This document shows positions 34,800 to 43,369 of a DNA stretch of 64,000 bases, piece by piece. Position numbers and translations under genes: made by a program. This DNA comes from Clostridiales bacterium Firm_04 (lineage in GTDB: Bacteria; Bacillota; Clostridia; Oscillospirales; Ruminococcaceae): the NCBI GenBank assembly GCA_001603005.1, contig LVAJ01000001.1:1-64000 (forward strand), given 5' to 3'. The notes under the pieces were generated by a model. That model was not told where the DNA came from and ran no database searches. It worked only from the letters and a program-made list of their open reading frames with translations. Every line of letters begins with the position of its first letter. The stretch's first letter is position 1.

Positions 34800-35720
34800 T
34801 TATCGCTGCGCAGGATGCAGCGCCGTGCCGATGCGGGAGCCGTACCGGACAATGGTTTCGGCGCCGCTTTCGGAGTTTTTGCAGATCTGCGCGTCCAATT
34901 CCGCGGCGTCCTTTTCGAGCACCAGCACGATCGTTGAGCCGCCGAACTCGAAATAGCCCTTTTCAATGCCGCGCACGACCGAATCGCCGTGCGGATGATT
35001 GACGATTTTCCCGACCAGCATCGCACCGACTTCGATCTGCAGCACATGTCCGAAATGCGCGGTCGTCAGCATCGTGACGGTGCGCGTGTTGCGGTGATAG
35101 ACCTTGACATCGTGCTCCGCTGCAACGGGATTGACCGTGTGCAGCTCGCCGTTGATCCGGCGCGTTTTGCCGATCCTGCAGTCATCCGGATAGCAGTAGC
35201 GGTGATAGTCGTCGGGCGTCAGGCGAAAGAGCAGCAGTGTGCCGCTCTGATAATGCTTTGCGAGGTGCCTGCATCCGAGGAATGCTGCGAGGCTGTAATC
35301 GGCGCCCTTGACCTGAAAATGCATGTCCTCTGTGATCGGCACGACGGTCAGCTTCGCGTCGCACGGGCTGATGAGCGCTTCGGGTGCGCGGTCAACGGGG
35401 CGCGCCGCCGGCTTGACCGGACGCGTAAAGAATGCATTGAAGCTGCGGTAGCCGCCGCCGGCATAATCGTCCATTTTGATGTGCTTTTTCAGGACAAACG
35501 GCGGGATCGCGACGGTCGAGAGCGGATGCTCCAGCACCATGCCTGCCGCCTTGGATACGACCGGCTTGGTCAGCAGCTTGAGTGCCGCTCTGCCAGGCGC
35601 CGTGCCGTAAAGCAGACCGAGCAGTTTTCCCTGAGAAGCACAGGAATCCGCGGTCGGATTGCCTGCACGGTCGCAAATCTGTGCACCGGACTGCGGTGCT
35701 GCTTCCTTCGGTTTCGACAT
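34800..35720 (-). CDS. psd: Phosphatidylserine decarboxylase proenzyme
   Basis: The product is 306 residues, starting at the ATG at 35720 (a GTG one codon earlier is possible). Family motifs are YRSFNAFFTRPVK, the SPCDAKLTVVPI segment, HRYCYPDD and the self-cleavage motif FEFGGSTIVLVLEK. There GGST replaces the LGST of E. coli, with the Ser becoming the pyruvoyl group. It removes CO2 from phosphatidylserine to give phosphatidylethanolamine. pssA lies 39 bp upstream. Length fits the PSD-B type II group. Confidence 0.93.
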   Translation of the reverse strand: MSKPKEAAPQSGAQICDRAGNPTADSCASQGKLLGLLYGTAPGRAALKLLTKPVVSKAAGMVLEHPLSTVAIPPFVLKKHIKMDDYAGGGYRSFNAFFTRPVKPAARPVDRAPEALISPCDAKLTVVPITEDMHFQVKGADYSLAAFLGCRHLAKHYQSGTLLLFRLTPDDYHRYCYPDDCRIGKTRRINGELHTVNPVAAEHDVKVYHRNTRTVTMLTTAHFGHVLQIEVGAMLVGKIVNHPHGDSVVRGIEKGYFEFGGSTIVLVLEKDAAELDAQICKNSESGAETIVRYGSRIGTALHPAQR

Positions 35721-35759
35721 CACGGATTCCCCCTTTTATTCAGATCAGGCTGCGTTTCG

Positions 35760-36386
35760 TCAGCGTGTATGATGCTTGTAGATCAGCAGGAGCAGTTCCA
35801 GCACGCCGATCACAATGAACAGCAGCATTGCGCGCATGCCGGGTTTTTTCAGCGTAAAGCGCGTGATGAATGCACATGCGATGACTGCGTAAACGATCGT
35901 CGCGACGACCGAAAACAGATCGCCGAGGTCTCTGCGGAAGGCAAAGAGCACGGGGATCAGCAGCGCGACCGATGTGACCGGCAGACCTTCATAGACCTTG
36001 CGGCGCTCGGTCGTGACCTGCTGGCGTTCTTCCTCTGTGACATTGAAATATGCCAGACGGATCAGTGCGGCGAGGCTGAAGCAGCTGAACACGGCAATGT
36101 GCAGCGGCTTCTGCAGTCCGGCGCTGAATGCGATCATCGGCGGCAGCAGACCGAAGCAGACCATATCGGATAGCGAGTCGATCTGGATGCCGAAGCGGCA
36201 TTCTTCCGGCGTGCGGTTCTTTTTTGTCTTTGCAACTTTTCCGTCAAACATATCGCAGAAGCCTGCGAGCATCAGCATAATAATTGCGGCATTGGTGCTG
36301 CCGTGCGCTGCGAAATACAGCCCGACAGAGCCGCACACAAAGCCGGCAAATGTCAGAATCACTGTGTAGCTGTAAAAGCCGATCAT
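35760..36386 (-). CDS. pssA: CDP-diacylglycerol-serine O-phosphatidyltransferase
   Basis: The product is 208 residues and six or so membrane helices. The CDP-alcohol phosphotransferase signature reads CDMFDGKVAKTKKN, then CRFGIQIDSLSDMVCFG near residues 43-80. The 'Q/I-DSLSD' ending and the psd gene downstream mark it as phosphatidylserine synthase. It makes phosphatidylserine from CDP-diacylglycerol and serine. It has its own promoter at 36444-36472. Confidence 0.93.
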   Translation of the reverse strand: MIGFYSYTVILTFAGFVCGSVGLYFAAHGSTNAAIIMLMLAGFCDMFDGKVAKTKKNRTPEECRFGIQIDSLSDMVCFGLLPPMIAFSAGLQKPLHIAVFSCFSLAALIRLAYFNVTEEERQQVTTERRKVYEGLPVTSVALLIPVLFAFRRDLGDLFSVVATIVYAVIACAFITRFTLKKPGMRAMLLFIVIGVLELLLLIYKHHTR

Positions 36387-36443
36387 GTATGTTTCATCCC
36401 TTTTGTTTCCGATTGGTTTGGTTTCACTTTATCTTATTATCTT

Positions 36444-36472
36444 ATTATAGCAAATTTCAGACTGTTTTTCAA
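36444..36472 (-). promoter_or_regulatory. Promoter of pssA-psd
   Basis: On the minus strand, TTGAAA (36472-36467), a 17-bp spacer and TATAAT (36449-36444) with a TG at the extended -10 position. The rest of 36387-36500 shows nothing else. Confidence 0.7.
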
Positions 36473-36500
36473 GTCCTTTTCTGTGATTTTCATATCTTCT

Positions 36501-36986
36501 TCATAGAATTGCGGCATGCACGAGCCGTTCGATGATACTGCCCGAACGGACTGCTTTGCAGGCATCTTCCGGCGCGAACCAGTGCGCTTCGGAGACTTCC
36601 TGCGAGAGCGTGAAATCTGCCGCATCGGATTCGGCGCAGAAGCAGAGCATGAGCTGATCGCGCTTTGCATGCCATGCGCTGAACAGGAACCGGATCCGCT
36701 CCGGTTTCAGCCCGATCTCCTCGGCGATTTCGCGCAGGGCAGCCTGCTCGGCGGTCTCGCCGCATTTCATATAGCCGGCGACGCCGACAAAGGTTTCCTG
36801 CTGCCCGTAGCTCTGCCGGATGAGCGCGATGCGCCCCGACGGATCCCTGACAACGGAAAGCACGCATGTACTGAACATATCGAACAGCGGCTTCTGACAG
36901 CGTTCGCAGTACGGCACCGCGCCGTCATCGCCCATCTGCCGCGGAACGGTTTTGCTGCCGCAGTCAGGACAGTATGTAAAATGCAT
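36501..36986 (-). CDS. Nudix hydrolase with N-terminal zinc ribbon
   Basis: The product is 161 residues. The N-terminal zinc ribbon CPDCG...CERC (residues 6-30) precedes a Nudix domain with box GYMKCGETAEQAALREIAEEIG, where all catalytic residues are present. This is the layout of the NudC/NADH pyrophosphatase group, though shorter than E. coli NudC because the N-terminal domain is missing. It could hydrolyse NADH or decap NAD-capped RNA, or act on another nucleoside diphosphate derivative. It follows rluD by 15 bp and is probably in that transcript. Confidence 0.83.
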   Translation of the reverse strand: MHFTYCPDCGSKTVPRQMGDDGAVPYCERCQKPLFDMFSTCVLSVVRDPSGRIALIRQSYGQQETFVGVAGYMKCGETAEQAALREIAEEIGLKPERIRFLFSAWHAKRDQLMLCFCAESDAADFTLSQEVSEAHWFAPEDACKAVRSGSIIERLVHAAIL

Positions 36987-37001
36987 GATGATTCACGCCC
37001 T

Positions 37002-37916
37002 TTATGAGAGTTTTCGCAGAATGCGGGTGAAATAGTCGGGCAGGGGACTGTCAAATTCGAGATATTCCCCCGTCACGGGATGCACAAATCCGATTTTTTT
37101 TGCATGGAGACACTGCCCTTCGATATCCTTTTCCGCTTTGCCGTAGACCGCATCACCGTAGACCGGATGCCCGATGTGCTTCATGTGTACGCGGATCTGA
37201 TGCGTTCTGCCGGTTTCGAGTTTGCAGCGGATATGCGCATATTTTTCGTATTGCGTCAGCACGGCATAATGCGTAACGGCGTCTTTGGAATTGGCCGCAA
37301 TGACGCACATTTTCTGCCGGTCACGCGGATCTCTGCCGATCGGCGCATGCACCGTGCCTTCTGTTTCTTTGAATCTGCCGCAGACGATTGCCTCGTATTC
37401 CCGCGTAAAGGAATGCACGGCGATCTGTTCGGCGAGCCCGAGATGCGCGCGGTCGGTCTTGGCAACGATCAGCAGCCCGCTTGTATCGCGGTCGATGCGG
37501 TGCACAATGCCCGGACGGATGACGCCGTTGATGCCGGAAAGCCGTCCGGCACAGTGAAAGAGCAGCGCATTGACCAGCGTGCCGTCTGGATGTCCCGGCG
37601 CGGGATGCACGACCATGCCCTTCGGCTTGTTGATGACCAGCAGATCGTCGTCCTCAAATACAATTTCCAGCGGGAGATCCTGCGGCAGAACCGTGAGCGG
37701 CTGCGGCTCCGGAACCGTCACCGTGACGGTATCGCCGGCTTGCAGCTTGTCATTTTTCTTCGCAGATCTGCCGTTTCGCGTGATCTGATCCTGTTCGAGA
37801 AGCTGCTGCACGGCAGAGCGCGTCAGACCGAGTGTCTCCTGCGCAGCAAGCCATGCATCCAGCCGCTTTCCGGTATCTTCCGGCGCAGCAGTCAGCAGCA
37901 GTTCACGCGCCGGCAT
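37002..37916 (-). CDS. rluD: RluA/RluD-family pseudouridine synthase
   Basis: The product is 304 residues, starting at the ATG at 37916 behind GAGGAG. An S4-like N-terminal domain (RLDAWLAAQ..LTRSAVQQLLEQDQITRNGR) is followed by the catalytic domain with HRIDRDTSGLLIVAKT (catalytic Asp), VVHPAPGH and TGRTHQIRVHMKHIGHPVYGD. It should isomerise uridines in 23S rRNA. It overlaps the end of lspA by 14 nt, a classic gene pair in Firmicutes. Confidence 0.92.
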   Translation of the reverse strand: MPARELLLTAAPEDTGKRLDAWLAAQETLGLTRSAVQQLLEQDQITRNGRSAKKNDKLQAGDTVTVTVPEPQPLTVLPQDLPLEIVFEDDDLLVINKPKGMVVHPAPGHPDGTLVNALLFHCAGRLSGINGVIRPGIVHRIDRDTSGLLIVAKTDRAHLGLAEQIAVHSFTREYEAIVCGRFKETEGTVHAPIGRDPRDRQKMCVIAANSKDAVTHYAVLTQYEKYAHIRCKLETGRTHQIRVHMKHIGHPVYGDAVYGKAEKDIEGQCLHAKKIGFVHPVTGEYLEFDSPLPDYFTRILRKLS

Positions 37917-38550
37917 GGTCGGTCTCCTCATCCGCATCGTGCAGAACCGGCAGCGTTTCGGCATCGGGCAGCATGCCGGCTTCCGGCAGCTCTCCGGCTT
38001 CGGATAATGCCGCAGCCGTGTGCGCATAGGGCACGCGTTTTGCCTGCTTTGCCTTTTTCGCGGCTTTCGCTTCCTGATCGAAGAACAGGATGCCGATGAT
38101 CAGAATTGCCACGCCGACCGTCACAAGAATATCCGCAAAATTGAACACTGCAAAACGATGCAGCTGAAAATCAAAATAATCGACGACCTTGCCGCCGCGG
38201 AAAATGCGGTCATACATATTTCCGATGCCGCCCGCTGCGATCAGCGTGATCGCGGGATAGAGCCAACGGTATTCTCTGCCCTTGCGGTGCAGCACATACA
38301 TGCCGACCAGCATTGCGATGACCGACAGCACGATCAGCAAGCCGCGGTTTCCGCTCAGGATGCTGAATGCAGCGCCGCTGTTTTCGAGATAGCGCAGGTG
38401 CATCCAGTCCAGCGAGCCGATCGGCAGAAACGATCGCTCCGGCTGCCCCTGCAAATTGGCAATCGCCCAGAGCTTGATCGCCTGATCGGCGCCGACGAGT
38501 GCTGCAATGACTGCGATGATGAGAACGAGAGTGATCAAGGGATCACACAC
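37903..38550 (-). CDS. lspA: Lipoprotein signal peptidase LspA
   Basis: The product is 215 residues in this frame. Four membrane helices and the catalytic Asp motifs GNMYDRIFRGGKVVDY and FNFADILVTVGV identify signal peptidase II, which cleaves prolipoproteins at the lipobox. After the last helix (about residue 155) there is an unusual 60-residue Ala/Glu/Lys tail ending at the rluD overlap. The start is uncertain: a GTG at 38550 lies directly after AAAG, while an in-frame TTG at 38538 has a better distance to AAAGG. It clears several lipoproteins encoded in this window. Confidence 0.9.
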   Translation of the reverse strand: MCDPLITLVLIIAVIAALVGADQAIKLWAIANLQGQPERSFLPIGSLDWMHLRYLENSGAAFSILSGNRGLLIVLSVIAMLVGMYVLHRKGREYRWLYPAITLIAAGGIGNMYDRIFRGGKVVDYFDFQLHRFAVFNFADILVTVGVAILIIGILFFDQEAKAAKKAKQAKRVPYAHTAAALSEAGELPEAGMLPDAETLPVLHDADEETDHAGA

Positions 38551-38559
38551 CTTTCCGAG

Positions 38560-38591
38560 AAATAAAAAGGAGCCGTGCAGTGCACGGTTCC
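38560..38591 (-). terminator. Terminator after divIVA
   Basis: An 11-bp hairpin (GGAACCGTGCA pairing with TGCACGGCTCC on the minus strand, 38591-38569) is followed by TTTTTATTT, separating divIVA from lspA. Confidence 0.85.
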
Positions 38592-38644
38592 TTTGTTGAG
38601 ATCACGTAACTGAAACGGACGCTTCAGAGAACCGGTGCCGCAGC

Positions 38645-39349
38645 TTATTGATCGTTGAATCTGCGGCGGGCAGCGCTGCCCGCATCATCGCGGCGGCTCC
38701 CGAAGGTGCTCTGTGCCACATCGTCGAATGCAGCAGCCGTTCCGGAAACGACCGGCTCCGCAGCAGAAGCAGCCGCTTCCGTGACCTCGGCAGCAGTTGT
38801 TTCCGCCGGCGCAGCAGATTCTTCGGCTTCTTCGACGACTTCCACTTCCTCGACATATTCGATGTCATCGGTGGATTCCGGCAGTCTGGAGATCAGCTCC
38901 AGATGCTCTTTGTACATATCGAACAGGGCGCGCTTGAAATCGGCGACCTGATGCTGAGTCTCCACGAGGGAAGCGTTTTCCGCTTCGAGCTGCGCGGTGA
39001 TATTCTTCAGCTGGGTTTCGGAATCGACCAGCGCCTGCGACTTGACGGAATCGACCGAAGCCTTTGCCTCTGCGACGATCGCGTCAGCCTTCTGCTGTGC
39101 TTCCTCAACGACCTGCCGCGCCTGCTTCTGTGCAAGCAGCAGCGCATTTTTCAGGTCATCCTCTGTATCCTTGTATTCGCGCACCTTGTCCGCAAGCAGC
39201 TGAACCTTTTCGTTGGAATCATCCAGATCCTGCTGCATCAGGCGCAGATCATTCTCGATCTGTGCGAGGAAGGAATCGACTTCTTCGGGGCTGTATCCGA
39301 ATTTGACCTTTTCAAACTTTTTCTTCTGAACATCCTTGGCGGTTATCAT
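38645..39349 (-). CDS. divIVA: DivIVA-family cell division protein
   Basis: The product is 234 residues, starting at the ATG at 39349 behind AAAGGAG. The N-terminal DivIVA motif (ITAKDVQKKKFEKVKFGYSPEEVDSFL) contains the membrane-binding crossover, followed by a long coiled coil (about 30-165). The C-terminal tail of about 70 residues is rich in Glu/Ala/Thr and disordered. DivIVA marks curved membranes at poles and septa. It follows sepF as the last gene of the hfq-HlyD-yggS-sepF-divIVA run. Confidence 0.92.
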   Translation of the reverse strand: MITAKDVQKKKFEKVKFGYSPEEVDSFLAQIENDLRLMQQDLDDSNEKVQLLADKVREYKDTEDDLKNALLLAQKQARQVVEEAQQKADAIVAEAKASVDSVKSQALVDSETQLKNITAQLEAENASLVETQHQVADFKRALFDMYKEHLELISRLPESTDDIEYVEEVEVVEEAEESAAPAETTAAEVTEAAASAAEPVVSGTAAAFDDVAQSTFGSRRDDAGSAARRRFNDQ

Positions 39350-39412
39350 TGCGCTGTACTCCTTTCCGAACTTTCATCTCTATTTCTCGTTTGCAGCTTA
39401 CAGGCGGGAAAT

Positions 39413-39952
39413 TTACATGATGACGCCGTTTGTTTCGAGCTCATTGACGAGATCCTCGCCGATGAAGCCGACATTATACGGGGTAATGATATAGGTCAGG
39501 TTCGCGACCGGCTTGAGGCTGCCGCCGTTTGCGTATGCAACGCCGACGAGGAAGTCGATGATGCGGCGCTTGTTCTCGGCAGAAGCGGTCTCCAGATTGA
39601 GCACAACAGTCTTTTTGGAGATCAGATGATCGGCGATCTGCTTTGCGTCGGTGAACACCTCGGGCTTGACCAGCACGACCTGAAGCTGCGCTGTTGCCTG
39701 AATGTTGACCACCTTGTTATCGCGCTTGGACTGGTAGTCTGTTTCCGGCTTATAGCTGTCGCGCAGGGAAGCAGGCTCGCGCACCTCACGCGCAGAGGTA
39801 TCCTGCAGCTCACGCACAGGCTCCCGCTCACGGATTGTTTCACGATATTCTCTGTGTTCACGGGGTTCTCTGGTTTCACGCACCGGTTCAGTCTCGTAGG
39901 AATCGTCATCCTGCGGTGCGAAGAAATCGCGGAGTGTGTCAAAAACTTTCAT
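39413..39952 (-). CDS. sepF: Cell division protein SepF
   Basis: The product is 179 residues, starting at the ATG at 39952 behind AAGGAG. The N-terminal amphipathic membrane helix (MKVFDTLRDFFAPQDDD) is followed by an Arg/Glu-rich linker with repeated RE-P-RE units and the SepF core (VVLVKPEVFTDAKQIADHL; VVLNLETASAENKRRIIDFL), ending GFIGEDLVNELETNGVI. SepF links FtsZ to the membrane. The charged linker (about 25-80) is longer than in Bacillus. Confidence 0.93.
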   Translation of the reverse strand: MKVFDTLRDFFAPQDDDSYETEPVRETREPREHREYRETIREREPVRELQDTSAREVREPASLRDSYKPETDYQSKRDNKVVNIQATAQLQVVLVKPEVFTDAKQIADHLISKKTVVLNLETASAENKRRIIDFLVGVAYANGGSLKPVANLTYIITPYNVGFIGEDLVNELETNGVIM

Positions 39953-40036
39953 CTGGATTCTCCTTTTCTTTCTGGTGAAATGTATTTTCGTTCCATGTCC
40001 GGCTTGTACGCCGGCTGCATGTGCATTGAAATCCAA

Positions 40037-40771
40037 TCAGCCTTCGTTCTTCGGGGGATAGGATCTCGCCCCGAACAGTGCACTTCCGATGCGGACGATC
40101 GTTGCGCCGCACCGTACAGCGGCTTCATAATCGCCCGACATGCCCATGGAGAGTACCTGCATCGGCACAGACTGCCGCAGGCTGTCGAACAGCTGCTTCA
40201 TCTGTGTAAAGACGCGGATCTGCTCCGCTTCATCCGTCATGGGCGGCGGAATGGTCATCAGCCCGTCCGCACGCACGGCGGGGAGCTTCTGCACGGCATC
40301 GAGCAGCGCAGGGAGTTCATCGGGAGAAACGCCGGATTTGGAAGCTTCTCCGCCGATATTGACTTCCAGCAGCACAGGCATGACAATGCCCTGCTTTTCA
40401 GCCGCTTTACTGATCGCTTCGGCGAGGTGCAGGCTGTCCACGGAATGGATCAGCGTGACCTTGTCGATGATCTGTTTGACTTTGTTCGTTTGCAGATGTC
40501 CGATGAACTGGACTTCTGCATCTGCGCGGTAGGCATCGCGCTTGGAGAGATACTCCTGCACGCGGTTTTCGCCGAGTGTCGTGACGCCGGCATCGACTGC
40601 GAGGTTGATGAGCTCGGGGGAGACTGTTTTCGTCACCGCCATGAGCGTGACCTCGGATTCGCTTCTGCCGGAATCCTGACATGCTGCCGCGATCTTCTGC
40701 CGGATCGCTGCGAGCCGCTCCAGAACCGCCTGTTTTTGTGCTTCCGTGCAGGGGGCAAATTCATTCGCCAT
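40037..40771 (-). CDS. yggS: PLP homeostasis protein (YggS/PLPBP family)
   Basis: The product is 244 residues. The alanine racemase-like TIM barrel has the PLP lysine in LMAVTKTVSPELI, ENRVQEY, FIGHLQTNK, SVDSLHLA and the closing SMGMSGDYEAAVRCGATIVRIG. It binds PLP without known catalysis and keeps vitamin B6 balance. It overlaps the HlyD-like gene by 11 nt and is followed by sepF, the usual ylmE-sepF order of Firmicutes. Confidence 0.94.
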   Translation of the reverse strand: MANEFAPCTEAQKQAVLERLAAIRQKIAAACQDSGRSESEVTLMAVTKTVSPELINLAVDAGVTTLGENRVQEYLSKRDAYRADAEVQFIGHLQTNKVKQIIDKVTLIHSVDSLHLAEAISKAAEKQGIVMPVLLEVNIGGEASKSGVSPDELPALLDAVQKLPAVRADGLMTIPPPMTDEAEQIRVFTQMKQLFDSLRQSVPMQVLSMGMSGDYEAAVRCGATIVRIGSALFGARSYPPKNEG

Positions 40772-42020
40772 CTGCCATCACACCTTTCACGATAATATCG
40801 TCATAGAGCGCAACGAATCCGCTTCCGGCATCGAGTTTCGAGAGGTAATAGTTTTCATCCTCATAGACACGCTCGATCCTGCGGAACTCGGCGGTCTCGC
40901 CGACGAGCACATAGACGCCCATGCAGTCCTCGGTTTTTCTGGAGACATTGCCCTCCTCGTCCGTTTCCTCGATCTCCATGGTCTTGAACCGGATCGCGGA
41001 GCGCGGAACGCGGATGCCCTCGACGGTATCGCGCAGGATCTGCACACGTTCGGTGCGGTGCTGCAGGATCTCGCCGGTGAGCTGGTCGCAGCGGAATACG
41101 CCCTGTGTTTTAGTGACATCGCCTGCGGAGATCAGGGACACGACCTTGACGCGGAGTGTGGAAGGATAGGATTCCAGCCGCACCGACGCGGTATCGTCCT
41201 CTGAAAGGCGAAGCTTGGTATTGTCGAACACGCCGACGATATACCATGCATAATCCGCGATCAGCTTGCCGATGACACGGTTCTGATCGAGATTGCTGTC
41301 CGGATTGCCGTCGTCGGTCACGGCAGCGAGCTGCTCGGCAGTCAGCTGTCTGACATTATCCACGGTCAGGACATCCTCGTAGCCGTCCGCATGGCTGACG
41401 AAATAGGCACTCTGCTCTGCAGGGATCGTCTGATCCGCAGCCGTTTTGCGGCGGCTGAGTCTTGAGATCTCGTCCTCGAGCGCAACGATGCGGTCGTGAT
41501 AATCGACGGTCGAATCGGTAATTTTCTCATATGTGCTCATCAGCACGGCAAGATCCTGTTTTGCGCTGCATACGCCGGAGATATCCCCGTTTTCGCGCAT
41601 CCGGATCATGGATTTATACTGCTCGTCGATGAGCGCAGCGATCTTTGCCGGCTGGGCATTCTCGCTGGTGCCGGGGTTTTCGAGCTTGCTGAGCATCGCA
41701 AGCTCCGCTTCTTTTTCGGCGATCTGTGTGCGCAGGTCGATCTGCTCCTCATTGGAATAGACCTCTGCGACTACGCCGCCGACGCCGAGCTTTGCACCGT
41801 CATCGACGCAGTACCGGACGGCACCCTCGCCGTTATACAGCTTGACGGTCTCATCGCGCACATAAACGCCCTGAAAGGTTGAAACGAGACTGACTTCATC
41901 ATAGATCGCATTTTCGGTCTCATAGTTCGTAAAGAACAGATGATAGAAGATCGAGGAAGCCAGCACAACAGCGAACACCAGCAGCAGGATCTTGAGGATT
42001 CGCGTTGTAATTTCGTTCAT
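40761..42020 (-). CDS. HlyD-like membrane protein in the hfq-yggS-sepF cluster
   Basis: The product is 419 residues. One N-terminal TM (about 8-30, ILKILLLVFAVVLASSIFYHLFF) is followed by a barrel-sandwich half (RYCVDDGAKLGVGGVVAEVY), a helical stretch (about 98-190) and a second beta region with DNTKLRLSEDDTASVRLE and YVLVGETAEFRRIER. It resembles HlyD-type adaptors, but there is no ABC or MFS partner nearby. Genes of this kind occur between hfq and the yggS-sepF genes in related Clostridia, which suggests a role in envelope or division rather than export; that is inference. It begins 5 nt after hfq with a weak site. Confidence 0.78.
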   Translation of the reverse strand: MNEITTRILKILLLVFAVVLASSIFYHLFFTNYETENAIYDEVSLVSTFQGVYVRDETVKLYNGEGAVRYCVDDGAKLGVGGVVAEVYSNEEQIDLRTQIAEKEAELAMLSKLENPGTSENAQPAKIAALIDEQYKSMIRMRENGDISGVCSAKQDLAVLMSTYEKITDSTVDYHDRIVALEDEISRLSRRKTAADQTIPAEQSAYFVSHADGYEDVLTVDNVRQLTAEQLAAVTDDGNPDSNLDQNRVIGKLIADYAWYIVGVFDNTKLRLSEDDTASVRLESYPSTLRVKVVSLISAGDVTKTQGVFRCDQLTGEILQHRTERVQILRDTVEGIRVPRSAIRFKTMEIEETDEEGNVSRKTEDCMGVYVLVGETAEFRRIERVYEDENYYLSKLDAGSGFVALYDDIIVKGVMADGE

Positions 42021-42025
42021 GGATC

Positions 42026-42277
42026 TTACTCGGCTTCCTCACGCTGCTCCATTGCATCGAGAATGGAGATCGGTCTTGCCGGTACGATCGTGGAGATCGC
42101 GTGCTTATAGACAAGCTGCTGCTTGCCGTCTGTTTCAAGGATGACAATAAACGAATCGAAGCCGCGGATGATGCCCTTGAACTGATAGCCGTTTGTCAGA
42201 AAAACGGTCAGCGGCAGGCGGTCCTTCCGAGCCTGATTCAGAAATACGTCCTGAAGATTGAGTCCCTTATTGGTCAT
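42026..42277 (-). CDS. hfq: RNA chaperone Hfq
   Basis: The product is 83 residues. The Sm fold is clear: [31 protein letters not shown] (Sm1), a [10 protein letters not shown] strand, and [14 protein letters not shown] (Sm2, with YKHA in place of the YKHAIST of other Hfq). A short acidic C-terminus follows. It binds small RNAs and mRNAs. In this order, miaA sits upstream, the classic miaA-hfq pairing. A TGCTATAAT box at 42307-42299 gives it a promoter of its own. Confidence 0.95.
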   Translation of the reverse strand: MTNKGLNLQDVFLNQARKDRLPLTVFLTNGYQFKGIIRGFDSFIVILETDGKQQLVYKHAISTIVPARPISILDAMEQREEAE

Positions 42278-42298
42278 GTTACTTGCCCCATTTCTTTT

Positions 42299-42307
42299 AT
42301 TATAGCA
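42299..42307 (-). promoter_or_regulatory. Extended -10 promoter element for hfq
   Basis: TGCTATAAT on the minus strand, 22 bp upstream of the hfq ATG. The -35 region is poor. A short hairpin (TGAGG/CCTCA near 42338-42352) without a T-run lies between miaA and this box. Confidence 0.5.
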
Positions 42308-42381
42308 TAATTATGTGTATCTATGCAGAATACGCATGAGGGTATACCTCACCCGTCAACAACTACACATCATATATTATA

Positions 42382-43329
42382 TCACAACGCGTCCCATTTC
42401 GCTATCATTTTTTGACACATTTCAAAAATTCGTGTTTCGGAACAAATCTCATCCCGCATGATCCATTCGATTTGTTGATTCCGACGGAACCACGTTCCCT
42501 GCCGTTTGGCATAGCGGCAGGTCTCCTGTTTGATGCGCAGCAGGCATGCTTCGGCGGTATCGGTGCCGGAAAGCCACGGCAGCAGCTCCTTGTAGCCGAT
42601 CGCCATTGCAGCGGTCGCGCGGCGTCTGCCGGAGCTGTATTCGGCGCGCACCTCATCGAGCAGCCCTTCCTGCACCATGCTGTCCACGCGCAGGCGGATG
42701 CGCTGATAGAGCTTTTCGCGGTCGGCAAATCCGATGCCGAGCCGCAGGATGTTCCACGGCGCGGGGACGGCTCTGCTGCGCCTTGCGTGCTCGGAGAGCG
42801 GGATGCCGGTCAGCTCATAGACTTCCAGTGCGCGGATGATGCGCCGGAGATTGTTTTCGTGCAGGCGCGCTGCGGATTCCGGATCGCACTGCATGAGCCG
42901 TTCGCGCATCGCAGTCCTGCCGAGGGTTTCGGCTTCTGCATTGAGCCTTGCACGGAGCGCATCGTCTGCGGGAATATCGGGGAACTGAATGTTATCGAGC
43001 AGCGCGTCGATATAGAGTCCGGTGCCGCCGACAATGACCGGCAGCTTTCCGTTTGCGTGGATCTGCGCGATTTTCTCCCGCGCAAGCCCGACGTATTCCG
43101 CGACCGAGCATGCATGCTCCGGCGGGAGCACCGAGATCAGGTGATGCGGGATCCCGCGCATTTCGTCCGCTGTCGGCTTTGCGGTCGCGATATCCAGCCC
43201 CTCATAGAGCTGCATGGAGTCTGCCGAAATGACCTCTCCGTGATACTGTTCGGCGATTGCCGCGCCGAGGGCGGTTTTTCCGGTTGCCGTCGCGCCGACG
43301 ACCGCGATGACCGGCAGCTGTTCGGTCAC
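42382..43329 (-). CDS. miaA: tRNA dimethylallyltransferase MiaA
   Basis: The product is about 315 residues. The P-loop VVGATATGKTALGAAIA, ISADSMQLYEGLDIATAKPT, IPHHLISV and VIVGGTGLYIDALL are all present. It adds dimethylallyl to A37 of tRNAs, the substrate that MiaB (53.1 kb) then methylthiolates. The ATG at 43335 is only one base from the AAAGGAG site. The GTG two codons on (43329) has a 7-nt spacing, so I take GTG as the start. Confidence 0.93.
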   Translation of the reverse strand: MTEQLPVIAVVGATATGKTALGAAIAEQYHGEVISADSMQLYEGLDIATAKPTADEMRGIPHHLISVLPPEHACSVAEYVGLAREKIAQIHANGKLPVIVGGTGLYIDALLDNIQFPDIPADDALRARLNAEAETLGRTAMRERLMQCDPESAARLHENNLRRIIRALEVYELTGIPLSEHARRSRAVPAPWNILRLGIGFADREKLYQRIRLRVDSMVQEGLLDEVRAEYSSGRRRATAAMAIGYKELLPWLSGTDTAEACLLRIKQETCRYAKRQGTWFRRNQQIEWIMRDEICSETRIFEMCQKMIAKWDAL

Positions 43330-43369
43330 AGGCATGCTCCTTTCTGTACTTGCCGGATTCTGCGCTGCA

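Noticed and set aside
38648-40795. A 715-codon open frame opposite divIVA, sepF and yggS
   Set aside because: It spans three recognised genes on the other strand, so it cannot be real as a whole.
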